Shown here: in pieces, positions 9,468 to 22,700 of the stretch
How positions within the stretch are numbered: the stretch's first letter is position 1
Layout: each line of letters starts with the position of its first letter
DNA from: a bacterium
GTDB lineage: Bacteria > Patescibacteriota > Saccharimonadia > CAILAD01 > BJGX01
Direction: 5' to 3'
NCBI GenBank assembly: GCA_029778565.1
Contig: JAKOQC010000487.1
Span: 1-36,331 of the forward strand
DNA: 36,331 nucleotides
The notes under the pieces: generated by a model
The model's database searches: none
Told to the model about the DNA's origin: nothing
The model's input: only the letters and a program-made list of their open reading frames with translations
Position numbers and translations under genes: made by a program

Positions 9468-10729
9468 GGAATAATTATTAATAGCAAAGCAAGGAGAGTA
9501 AGTCTGAGAAGATTTTGATATAATTTTGTATAGCGCAGTAATCATAGGTCAATCGGTATTTAATGAAAACCAATTTAATTTTAAATCAATACAATCTTGC
9601 CCATTCAACCCTGCTGCCTAAAACATTTAGAATGAATGCGCAATAAATAATACTCTATGTGTCTGTAAGTTTGGAATTGATTTGTTGTTAATTGATTCCC
9701 GTGTTCAGAAGCTAATCTAAATAGACTTTTGAAAAAGACATTTAGATGACAAAAAAAACCGCATACCCAAATAACAAAAGCATTTGAATAAAAGTTTGGA
9801 ATAGATCCAGCTATTTTGTTGACTTTCGATCCTGAAAACAGGAAAACATCCAACCAATCACACAGCTTAACAAATAACGTATGAAATTCTCTTAATGAAA
9901 GGGATTCGCTTCTGCAAAAAGCAGTATTGCTCCCTGAAACATTGATATTACAAGAGCCGAAAAAAAAACATGGAATTACGTTTTGATTTAATTTCATCTG
10001 CATTTATCTAACACGCTATTAAAGAGGTGTTCCTGAGTTAAACAATTTTGAATAGGGCATGTCAAATTAACTTCAAAAACGTTGTTCGATACTTCTATAT
10101 GAAGTATGAAATCATTCCAATTAACCAAAAGTGATTTAATAAACACAGTTTTCTATAATTAAAGAACCTTAAATTTTGAGACAATGACATATACACCAAC
10201 CACTTGTGGTCAATTCTGATCATTACCAATGTAAAATTTTCGTCGAACTTAAGAAAGAGCAAAACAAGCGCCTTGCCCGGTTATCTCGCCGCAAAGAAAC
10301 ATATTTTATACAGCAATACATAATGATATTTTGATAATATTTTAATAATTTGTTATATTTTTATTTTTTAATATATAAATATTTGGTATTCTATTCTTTA
10401 ATCATCATTATATAAATACTCAGCTAATTTGGCCAATGCATATCCAATTGTTTGAATTGTAATTTATCTGTGTTTACTAATGTTGGAAACACAATTTTAA
10501 CACGCCCAGAGGATTTCCCTAATAGTTAATACACAATTCGGCCATAACAATGACTTTGTATTGTTTTGCAAGAAAAAAAATGACTATTTCAGTTCATTCA
10601 TAAAAATTTATTCATTTTTCAATCTATACTTTCCATGGTGTCCAAATTCCAAAATAAATATCAAAACAGTTGTTCAGTCTTTTTTTGAATGGAATTGGAT
10701 CTTGCGCTTTTAATTAAATCCTTAAAAAC
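9468..10729. other. AT-rich intergenic region without a convincing gene
   Basis: This spacer lies between the central giant gene and the enzyme-like SprB gene. It is very AT-rich, particularly at 10300-10420, where runs of A/T dominate. The only ORF of any size (minus strand, 9605..10003) has a Phe/Cys/Asn-rich composition, no recognisable motif and no signal peptide, so I treat it as chance. An inverted repeat is at 10089-10107, and the transcription terminator of the giant is just beyond the right end. The promoter of the enzyme-like gene should lie here, but I found no clear Bacteroidota TTG / TAnnTTTG pair. Confidence 0.7.
10089..10107. repeat. Perfect inverted repeat, 7-bp arms
   Basis: ATACTTC and GAAGTAT flank a TATAT spacer. 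It is short enough to arise by chance in AT-rich DNA, but it is an operator-like dyad in the spacer upstream of the enzyme-like SprB gene. Function unknown. Confidence 0.3.
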
Positions 10730-10761
10730 AAAAAGCCCATTCCAAAAGGAACAGGCTTTTT
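10730..10761 (-). terminator. Rho-independent terminator of the central giant gene
   Basis: Read on the minus strand, the hairpin is AAAAAGCC-TG-TTCC, loop TTTT, GGAA-TG-GGCTTTTT, with an internal two-base mismatch. It is followed by GTTTTT. It begins 18 bp past the TAG stop of the 6427-residue gene, the expected place for a terminator, and the A/T-flanked stem would also work in the opposite direction. Confidence 0.8.
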
Positions 10762-10779
10762 GTACGATTATAATTAATC

Positions 10780-13700
10780 CTACCTTGAAACTGTAAATTT
10801 CTTTTGAATCAATTCATGAGCTGTTTTAATCTGCAACACATATTGAGCAGGTGCCAAAATACCTGTCCTCAATAATTCATTGTATTTGCCTTTTAATTTA
10901 AACTCACTAAACGGAGCAACGAGTACTCTCTTTCCATTTTGATCAAATACACTTACTTCAATTTCGCCGTCCTGTGGCAACCATAAATCGACTTTCAAAA
11001 TATCGTTTACAGGATTCGGATAAATAAAGACATACAATTTATCAGGAGAATCCACATTTATTGAAATTTCTCGACTATAGGTGTATATACCCGTTTTGTC
11101 AACTTGTTTCAATCTGTAATAATATACTCCTGATTTAGCAACACCAAAATCATCAAACTCATAATTGTGTTTAGATACGTTTGGTTTATTGCTTGCACTC
11201 ACTTTTCCTAACTCAGTGAATTCTTTTTCCATCTCATGTCTACGTTCAATAATGAAATAATCATTATCTCTTTCAACACCAGTGGTCCAATCCAATTCCG
11301 TAAAGTTACCATTGTATCTTCCTTCTAAATTCATCCAATCCACAGCCGACACAATCTCAATCACTCCGGCGTCTACATCCATTTTGTTTTGACCTGGAAG
11401 CAATTTCATCATCCTGGTACTTCCATATCCAAATGTACCATCGACATCACTATCCATTTCATCCAATCCGGCATGTGCTTTTGTGAATCTATACTTAGAA
11501 TCCGGAAGTTCAAACTTCACAAAGTAGTCACCACTGGTCAATTCATCAATCAGATAATGGCCGTCTTTATCCGTTATGCTTTCACTTACCTTCATTCCTT
11601 CACTATTGTATGCGGATACAATCACACCCGGTAATACCGCTTCTCCAATATCCTGAATACCATTGGAGTTGGCATCTACCCAAACTGTGCGACCCAATGT
11701 CGCCTTAGGCTGGAATCCGGCACCTATGGAGATTACATTATCACCACTTTGCAATGTGATTCTGCGTGTGGTATTAATACCATTTTCATGGGTAATATCA
11801 CTATCCTTATCCGGATTTGTACCTTGATATGGAGGACTTACGGAAAGACTTGATGGTTTATCAAAACGAATGTAGTAAGTTCCTGGTTTCAAGCAGATAA
11901 ACTTGTAATATCCATCATCCGAAGGAGTACCAGGTTTAGTACTTGTCACAGTAGCTGCTACCGTTTTACCAGTTGCTGCATCAATAACATAAACATATAA
12001 TCCATTTATTCCTTTTTCTGCCGGATCATAAATTCCATCATAATCAATGTCAAACCAAACATCACCGGAAATTGAAGTACATTTATACAATCCCAAATCC
12101 CATGTTCTGTCTACTTCACCTTGACTTAATTGAGTGCTTGCCGTCGTATTTGTCCCATTGCTATTATCCACATCACTGTCCTTATAGTCAGGTCCCTGAT
12201 TTGCTGTAGTTACAAGCCAACCAGAAGGAACATCAAATTTTACGTAATAATCACCCGGAATCAGATTTGTGAACAAATAGAAACCATTAATATCTGTTAC
12301 CGTTGATTTTACAAAAACCTTTGTATTTGCATCGTAAAGCCTGACGGTAACACTTTGAATTCCTTCTTCACCAAAATCCTGCATACCATTGAGATTGCGA
12401 TCATGCCAGACATAATCACCCAATGAAGCAAACAACACCAGACCAACATCATAAGTGTTATCAATTTCACCAGCATCAATATGCGTGCATGGTCCAACAC
12501 CAGCCTGATTTACGTCGCTATCTAATCTGTCATCTCCACCCTGATCTTGTTTAGTAAATCCATAATTTGATGGAAGCAAGCTAAGGTCAAATGTTATAAA
12601 GTAGTCTTTGTTTGGAGTTAACTTATCAAACAGATAATATCCATTTACATCCGTTGTATCCTTTCTGATGATTTGACCAGTAGCACAATCACGTAATATC
12701 GCAATTACATCTTTAACTACAGGTTCACCAATGTTATACATTCCATTGCCATTGAGATCCACCCAAATAGTATCACCCAATGCCCCATAGAAATCAGTAT
12801 CCGTACATGCGGTATCCCTTTGATCAGGAATTCCATCACGATTCAGATCCAATCTGGATTCATTGAATAATCCTTCTCCGGCTTTCGGTTGACCCGGGAT
12901 CGTCGCACCACACTTTCTATAGATGTGATCTCCATTACTCTGTGCGGTTAAATCTAGATTTACATTTACAGAAATCTGATATGTTTGAACACCAAATGCT
13001 GCGATAAACTGATTATTGGCAAGAGACCATGGTCCTGTACCAATCAGTGACCATGGACCCGGATTACCCAGGTTACCAATAGCATCTGTTGTATAACTCG
13101 TATTCAGTATATTGATATCATCATCATAACTTGGAGCATCCTGCAGATCATAAGTAGTACTTACTCCACCAAGATTTGTAACCTTGATTCTGTAAACTAC
13201 TTTGAAATTTCCATTACCCAGAGATGTAAGTGCTGATACGGTTTTCTCATGTATGAGGTATGGAATATCTCCACATGCGGTATCCTTCTGTTCAATACTT
13301 CCATCACTGTTGATATCAAGACTAGATTCATTGAATAATCCTTCTCCGGAAACAGGGAATGTAACAAACAACTTACCACACTGATCATATCTGTTATCTC
13401 CAACAGCATCTTCCAAATTAATGGTAACATTCACTCTGAGTATATAAGAGTGTAATGCACCACCTGCAATAGTTTGATTAGTTGCCAGCAACCATGGACC
13501 CGATCCACTGAGTAATACAGGTCCCGGATTTGCTATATTGCCCGGAGCATCGCTGGTATAATTTGAACTATTAATTACAATGTCATTGTCGAATGCAGGA
13601 CGATCAACCAATGCGTAGGTTCCACTTACACCTCCGACATTTCTTACCGTAATCCGATATGTTGCCATAAAGCTTCTTGGACCCGTTTGCGTCATGCCGA

Positions 13701-16700
13701 TAAGATTTTTATCATGCGTTATATATGGTATGTCTGAACATGCCGTATCACGCTGATCTATCGTTCCGTCACTGTTAATATCCAATCTAGATTCATTGAA
13801 TAATCCTTCACCTACTTTAGGATATGATCCAAAGGTATGGCCGCAAGCATCGTAACGATCATCTCCTCCTCCTCCATTCAGATTGATAGTAACATTCACA
13901 CGGATATTATAAGTATGAATAGCACCAACTGCTATAGTTTGATTACTTGCCAGTGTCCACGGGCCGGTACCCGGTAGTCCAATAGGACCAGGATTGCCCG
14001 GATTACCCAATACATTGGTAAAATAATTTGCAGACAAAATGGTGATATCATTATCAAAGGCCGGTGCATCCGTAAGGCTATATGTTCCATTAGCGCCTCC
14101 TTTATTTTCAACGGTAATTTTATATTCTACCTGATAGGTATTCAAACCTGTTGGTGTCAATCCAACAAACGTTTTATGATGAATAATTCTTGGAATATCA
14201 CCGCAAGCCGTATCTCTGGAAATTTCAATACCAGTATAAAATAATCTGGATTCATTGAATAAACCTTCCCCAACTCTTGGAATTCCATTTGCATATCCAC
14301 AAGGCCTGTATACATTATCACCTGATCCATTTGCAAGATCAACACTTACGTTTATAGCAATCTGATATGTCTGATTACTGAATGCACCTATCGATTGATT
14401 AGCTGCCAATACCCAGGGTCCTGATCCAAAGAGTGGTAATGGTCCCGGGTTACCCAGGTTGCCCACCGCATCTGTAGTATAACTAGAACTCAAGATATTA
14501 ACATCATTATCAAAATTCGGTACATCCTGAAGATCATAAAATCCACTAGATCCACCCAAATTGCTCACATTAATTTTATATATAAGTCTGAAGTTACCAT
14601 TGCCGATGTCTGTGATACCCACCAATGATTTATGATGAACGATATATGGAATATCTGCACATGCCGTATCCTTTTGATCAACACTTCCATCACTGTTGAT
14701 GTCCAGTCTGGATTCGTTGAACAATCCTTCTCCGGATATTGGATACGAACCAAATTGCTTACCACACTTATCATATCTGTTATCTCCAACTGCGTCTTCC
14801 AGATTAATGCTTACATTAACCCTGATCAAATAATTCTGAATGGCTCCGGCTGCAATGGTTTGGTTATTAGCCAACAACCATGGTCCTGTTCCGGAAAGAT
14901 TTACCGGACCCGGATTTGCAATATTACCCGGAGCATCACTGCTATAATTGCTATTGTTGATCACGATATCATTATCGAATGCAGGACGGTCAGACAATGC
15001 ATATACACCGCTCATTCCGCCAACATTACGTACTGAAATTTTATAGGTAACCAAAAAGCTTCTCGGTCCGGTTTGCGCTAATGCTACCAGATTCTTTTCA
15101 TGCAGCAGGTACGGAATATCTGAACATGCAGTATCGCGTTGATCAATTGTGCCATCACTGTTGATATCCAGTTGTGATTCATTAAATAATCCCTCTCCGG
15201 TTTTCGGATATGAACCGAATGTCCGGCCGCAGGCATCGTAACGATCATCTCCACCACCTCCGTTAAGATTGATAGAAACATTCACCCGGATATTAAATGT
15301 ATGGGTTGCTCCACCTGCAATGGATTGATTGGATGCCAACGTCCATGGACCTGTACCAATTAATCCTATTGGACCCGGATTTGCAATGTTACCCGGTGCT
15401 GTACTGCTGTATGAAGCAGATAAAATATTGATGTCATTGTCGAAGGCAGGTGAATCGGCAAGGCTGTATGTACCATTTGCACCACCTTTATTTTCAACAG
15501 TAATCTTATATTCTACCTGGTAGCTATTCAGGCCTAGTGGAGTTATGCCGACCAAACTCTTATGATGAATAATCTTTGGAATATCTCCACAAGCTGTATC
15601 ACGCTGCACCAATATACCCGTATAATACAATCTCGATTCATTGAAGAATCCTTCACCTACTTTTGGAATTCCATTTGTGAATCCGCAAGGTCTGTAAATA
15701 TTGTCTCCACTTAAATTAGTCAGATCAACATTTACATTGATGGCAAGCTGATAAGATTGCATACTAAATCCACTGATAGCTTGATTAGTCGCCAATACCC
15801 ATGGACCTGTCCCGAATAATGGTATTGGACCAGGATTGCCTATATTTCCAACTGCATCTGTTGTATAACTTGCACTTAAAATATTTACATCATCATCAAA
15901 TCCCGGTGCATCATTCATGTCATAGTTGCCACTGGCTCCACCTTTATTCGTTACATTGATTCTATAAATGGCTCTGTAATTACCACCACCTAAATCAACA
16001 ACACCAACTAAAACTTTCTCATGAACAATGTACGGTATATCAGCACAGGCTGTATCCTTTTGATCAATACTTCCATCGCTGTTGATATCCAATCTGGACT
16101 CATTGAATAATCCTTCTCCGGAAATTGGATACGAACCAAATTGTTTACCACATGGATCGTAGCGGTTATCTCCAGTCACATCCTCCAGATTGATACTCAC
16201 ACTCACCTTAATGATGTAATTATGTACTGATCCTCCTGCAATGGACTGATTATTAGCCAGCGTCCATGGTCCTGTACCACCCAATAACAGTGGTCCCGGA
16301 TTCGCAATGTTACCCGGCGCATCAGAAGTATAATTCGCACCTGTAATTGTTATATCATTGTCAAATGCCGGACGGTCAGATAATGCATATACTGCATTCA
16401 CCGCACCCACATTTCTAACTGCAATCTTATAGGTTACCTGGAAGTTTCTTGCTCCAGTTTGTGTAACTCCAAGAATGCTCTTCTCATGTATCAGATAAGG
16501 TATATCTGCACATGCTGTATCGCGTTGATCAATAGTACCATCGCTGTTAATATCCAATCTGGATTCATTGAATAATCCTTCTCCAGCTTTTGGATAAGTA
16601 ATAAAGGTCTGCCCACAAGCATCATATCTGTCATCACCACCACCACCATTAAGGTTGATGGAAATATTCACTTTGATGTTGTATGTGTGTATTCCTCCTC

Positions 16701-19700
16701 CAGCTATGGCCTGATTCGTTGCAAGTATCCAAGGACCTGAACCTGGTAAACCAAGAGGACCCGGATTCGCCACATTACCAGGTGCATTGCTGTTATAGCT
16801 TGCAGCGAGTATGGTAATATCATTATCAAAATTAGGTGCATCCGATAAGCTATACACTCCTGGAGCGCCACCTTTATTTTCAACTGTGATTTTGTATTCA
16901 ACCTGGAATGAATTTAATCCGGTTGGTGTAACACCAACGATACTCTTGTTGTGAATAATTCGTGGAATATCACCACATGCGGTATCGCGCTGAATGATAA
17001 TGCTGGTGTAGTATAATCTGGATTCATTAAAGAATCCTTCTCCAACTCTAGGAATACCATTTGTAAAACCACAGGGTCTGTAAACATTGTCTCCGGTACC
17101 CAGATTGACCAAATCAACATTTACATTTACAGATAGCTGATAGGTCTGATTTCCAAATGCTGATATGGATTGATTATTTGCCAGTAACCAAGGTCCTGAT
17201 CCAAATAAAATCCATGGACCTGGATTACCAGGATTTCCTGTTGCATTCGAGGTATAATTCGCATTTAAAATATTTACATCGTCATCAAATGCAGGTGCAT
17301 CCTGTAAATCATATGTTCCACTTGCACCACCCAAGTTCCTCACCAGGATCTGGTATGCTACACGATAATTTCCACCTCCTAAATCGGTTACACCTGTAAA
17401 TGTTTTTTCATGAACGATATATGGAATATCAGCACAGACTGTATCCTTTTGATCAATACTTCCATCGCTGTTGATATCCAGTCTTGATTCATTGAATAAT
17501 CCTTCTCCGGAAATCGGATAAGAGCCAAATGCTTTACCACACTGATCATAGCGATTATCACCAACTGCATCTTCCAGATTAATCGTTACATTCACTTTGA
17601 TGATATATGAATGTATGCCTCCACCGGTAATGCTTTGATTGTTTGCTAATAACCATGGACCTGTTCCTGCTAAATTAACAGGACCCGGATTTGCAATGTT
17701 ACCTGGCGCATCGCTGGTTAATGTTGTACCATTGATTACAATGTCATTATCAAATGCCGGCCGGTCAGACAATGCATACATTCCACTGGTTCCACCAAGA
17801 TTTCGAACAGATATCTTATACGTCACCTGGAAGCTTCGCGCACCGGTTTGAATTAATCCGATGATGCTCTTCTCGTGTACGATGTAAGGTATATCAGTAC
17901 ATGCAGTATCCCGCTGATCGATGATTCCATCGCTGTTGATGTCTAGCCTGGATTCATTGAACAGACCCTCGCCTACTTTTGGATATTGTCCGAATGCATG
18001 TCCGCAAGCATCATACCTGTCATCACCGCCACCACCTTCAAGATTGATGGAAACATTGACGCGAATATTATAGGTATGAGTTCCACCTGCAGCAATCGAC
18101 TGATTTGTAGCTAATGTCCAAGGACCTGTTCCTGCTAATCCCAGTGGTCCCGGATTTGCCACATTACCCGGCGCATTGCTGCTATAGGTTGCCGACAAAA
18201 TATTGATATCATTGTCAAAGTTTGGTGCATCATATAAACTATATATGCCATTGGCACCACCTTTATTTTCAACTGTAATTTTATATTCTACCTGGTAACT
18301 GTTGAGACCCAATGGGGTTACTCCAACAATACTTTTCTTGTGAATAATTTTTGGAATATCCGCACAAGCGGTGTCTAATTGAAAGAGTATACCAGTATAG
18401 AACAATCTTGATTGATTGAATAATCCTTCGCCTGCAATTGGAATGCCCAGAGTAAATCCGCAAGGCCTGTAATTATTATCACCGGTAGCATTTAACAAAT
18501 CTACATTTACATTCAATGAGATTTGGTAAGATTGATTTCCGAATGCCGAAATTTGCTGATTGGATGCAAGTACCCATGGACCAGTTCCTGCCAAAGGCAA
18601 TGGTCCCGGATTACCCGGATTGCCCGTTGCATCCGTCATGTAATTCGCATTTGAAATATTTACATCATCATCAAATGCCGGAGCATCCTGTAAATCATAT
18701 ACACCGCTAGCTCCACCAAGATTGATTACATTGATCCGGTAAACGACTCTGAAGTTTCCACCACCAAGATCTGTAACTCCTACTATGGTTTTGTGATGAA
18801 CTATATATGGAATATCCGCACAAACGGTATCTTTTTGATCGACACTGCCATCGCTATTGATATCCAATCTCGATTCATTGAATAATCCTTCTCCGGAAAT
18901 CGGATATGAACTAAGTTGTTTACCGCACTGATCATAACGGTTATCTCCAACAGCATCACTCAAATTAATGCTAACATTAACTTTAATGACAAACATTTGA
19001 ACACCGCCTGCCCCAATAGATTGGTTTGTAGCCAATATCCAGGGACCTGATCCTCCAAGATTCACAGGCCCAGGATTTGCTATATTACCTGGTGCATCGC
19101 TGGTATAACTTGTACTTCCGATTACAATATCATTGTCAAATGCCGGACGATCAGATAAGGCATACACACCTGATGTACCTCCAATATTGCGTACTGTTAT
19201 CTTATATGTAACCTGGAAATTTCTAGGTCCGGTTTGGTTAACTCCCAATATACTCTTTTCATGAATGAGATAAGGAATATCTGTACAAGCCGTATCACGT
19301 TCATCCACGATTCCATCGCTGTTGATATCCAATCTTGATTCATTGAATAATCCTTCTCCAACTTTTGGATATGATCCGAAAGTATGTCCGCATGCATCAT
19401 AGCGATCATCACCTCCACCACCTTCAAGATTGATGGAGACATTCATCCGGATATTATATGTGTGAATAGCACCACCTGCAATTGATTGATTTGAAGCTAA
19501 TGTCCATGGACCAGTTCCTGCTAATCCGAGAGGTCCCGGATTTGCTACATGTCCTGGAACATTGCTGGAATAATTTGCTGATAAGATGGCTATATCGTTG
19601 TCAAAATTTGGTGCATCAGATAAACTATACACTCCGGGCGCACCTCCTTTATTTTCAACCGTTATTTTATATTCTACCTGATAACTATTCAAACCTGTTG

Positions 19701-22700
19701 GAGTGACTCCTACAATGCTCTTATTGTGAACAATCTTTGGAATATCTCCACAAGCGGTATCTCTTTGAATTAATATGTTGGTGTAGTAAAGTCTGGATTC
19801 ATTGAAAAATCCTTCTCCGAATCTAGGTAATCCATTAAAGAATCCACATGGTCTGTAGATATTATCTCCAGGACCTGGATTTACAAGATCAACACTTACA
19901 TTTACACCTATCTGATACATATGACTTGAAAAAGCACCGATAGATTGATTGCCTGCCAGATTCCATGGACCGTTTCCTGCCAATGGTAATGGACCAGGAT
20001 TTCCAGGATTTCCACTTGCATCTGTAGTATAGGTTGCACTTAATATATTCACATCATCATCAAATCCAGGTGCATCCTGCAGATCATATGTTCCGGTTGC
20101 ACCTCCCAGGTTCCTTACATTAATTTTATAAACTACTCTGAAATTACCACCACCTATGTCTACTACTCCAACAAATTGTTTTTCATGTACGATATATGGA
20201 ATATCCGCACATGCAGTATCTAATTGATCGGTAGTTCCATCACTATTGATATCGAGGCGGGATTCATTGAATAATCCTTCTCCGGAAACCGGATAAGAAC
20301 CGAAACGTTTACCGCACTGGTCGTAACGATTGTCACCAACAACATCTTCCAGATTAATACCAATGTTCACTTTAATTATATACATCTGAATGCCACCGGC
20401 ACCAATACTCTGATTGGTAGCCAATATCCAAGGTCCAATTCCTGCAAGATTTATCGGACCCGGATTTGCAATATTACCCGGTGCATCACTGGTATAACTT
20501 GTACTGTTGATTACGATATCATTATCAAATGCGGGGCGGTCTGACAAAGCATACACTCCACCGATACCACCAATGTTCCGGACAGTAATTTTGTATGCAA
20601 CCTGGAAGCTTCTTGCTCCGGTTTGCGTAACACTTAAAATACTTTTATCGTGCACGATATATGGAAGGTCCGCGCATGCAGTATCACGTTGATCCACGAT
20701 TCCATCGCTGTTGATATCCAATCTGGATTCATTGAATAATCCTTCTCCTGTTTTCGGATATGTTCCGAATGTATGTCCGCAAGCATCATAGCGCTCATCG
20801 CCACCACCACCTTGCAGATTAATAGAAACATTCACCCGGATATTATACGTTTGAGTACCTCCTGCCGAAATAGATTGATTTACAGCAAGTGTCCAGGGTC
20901 CTGTTCCCGGTAATCCTACCGGTCCTGGATTTGCTGGATTTCCAGTTGCATTACTTACATAATTTGCAGACAAGATATTGATATCATTATCAAAACCTGG
21001 CGCATCGGTAAGACTGTATAATCCAGTGGCTCCTCCTTTATTTTCAACGGTAATTTTATATTCTACCTGATAACTATTCAATCCAGTTGGTGTAACACCT
21101 ACGATACTCTTGTGATGAGTAATTCTTGGAATATCAGCACATGCTGTATCCTTTTGATCTGGATTACCATCATTGTTGAGATCCAGTCTGGATTCATTGA
21201 ATAATCCTTCTCCGGCGCGTGGAATTCCCGGCGTCGTATACCCACAAGGTTTATAAATATTATCACCATTTCCTGCATTAACAAGATCCACGTTGACATT
21301 CACAGCAATTTGATAAGTCTGACTGCTGAATCCGTTTATTGATTGATCATTTGCAAGGAACCACGGGCCTGAACCAAATAATATCCATGGACCTGGATTT
21401 GCCGGATTACCGACCGCATTAGTTGTATAACTTGCGCTGGTAATACTTACATCATCATCAAAATTAGGTGCATCTGTAAGATCATAAGTACCTGTTGCTG
21501 CACCAATATTATTTACATTGATTCGATAAATCACTCTATAATTTCCACCACCCAAATCCGTAACTCCGACGATAGATTTTTCATGTATAATATAAGGTAA
21601 GTCTGCACATGCTGTGTCTTTTTGATCTACTGTACCATCGCTATTAATATCAAGCCTGGATTCATTAAATAACCCTTCACCTGAAATCGGATAAGACCCG
21701 AATTGTTTTCCACACTGATCATATCGATTATCTCCTGAAGCATCTTCAAGATTTATCGTTACATTAACCCGAATGCTATACACGTGCACGGCTCCACTGA
21801 GAATCGTTTGATTAGCGGACAATGACCATGGTCCAACTCCAGGAAGTACCACAGGGCCTGGATTCGCAATATTGCCCGGTGCATCACTGGAATAACTTGC
21901 ACTATTAATTGCAATATCATTATCAAATGCCGGACGATCTGAAAGTGCATACATAGCACTGGTACCACCAATATTACGCACAGTTATTTTATAAATAACC
22001 TGGTAACTTCTCGGTCCTATCTGAATCAATCCGATGATACTCTTATCATGAACGATAAATGGTATATCTGCGCATGCTGTATCTCTCTCATCGACAGTTC
22101 CATCACTATTGATATCCAGCCTGGATTCATTGAATAATCCTTCTCCTGCTTTTGGATATGTACCAAATGCATGCCCACATGCATCGTATCTGTCATCTCC
22201 TCCACCACCGCTTAGATTGATGGATACATTCACTTTTATATTGTAGGTCTGTATACCACCTCCAGCAATCGTTTGATTCGTGGCAAGTGTCCACGGTCCT
22301 GTTCCCGGCAATCCTACCGGTCCCGGATTTCCAATATTTCCTGCCGCATTGCTGCTATAACTTGCTGATAAAATGTTGATGTCATTATCAAAATTCGGTG
22401 CATCCGTTAAACTATACAATCCCGGTGCCCCTCCTTTATTCTCAACAGTAATCTTATACTCAACCTGGTAACTGTTCACACCGGTAGGTGTGACTCCTAC
22501 TATAGTTTTATTGTGTACAATTTTCGGAATATCTGCACAGGCTGTATCGCGTTCAATGATGAAATTTGTAAAGTATAATCTGGATTCATTAAACAATCCT
22601 TCTCCTACTCTCGGTATTCCATTAAAGTATCCGCATGGTTTGTAGATATTATCACCTGTCGCATTGGCAAGATCTACATTCACATTCACTGTGATCTGAT

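Noticed and set aside
9468-9545. Upstream ATG at 9545 as start of the enzyme-like SprB protein
   Set aside because: It would place 26 non-signal residues before a classical signal peptide; the ATG at 9467 gives a normal secreted-protein N-terminus.
9605-10003. 132-residue minus-strand ORF in the intergenic region
   Set aside because: Phe/Cys/Asn-rich composition, no recognisable motif or signal peptide, poly-A derived FFFG and KKK-type runs, and no sign of a partner frame. It looks like a chance ORF in AT-rich DNA.
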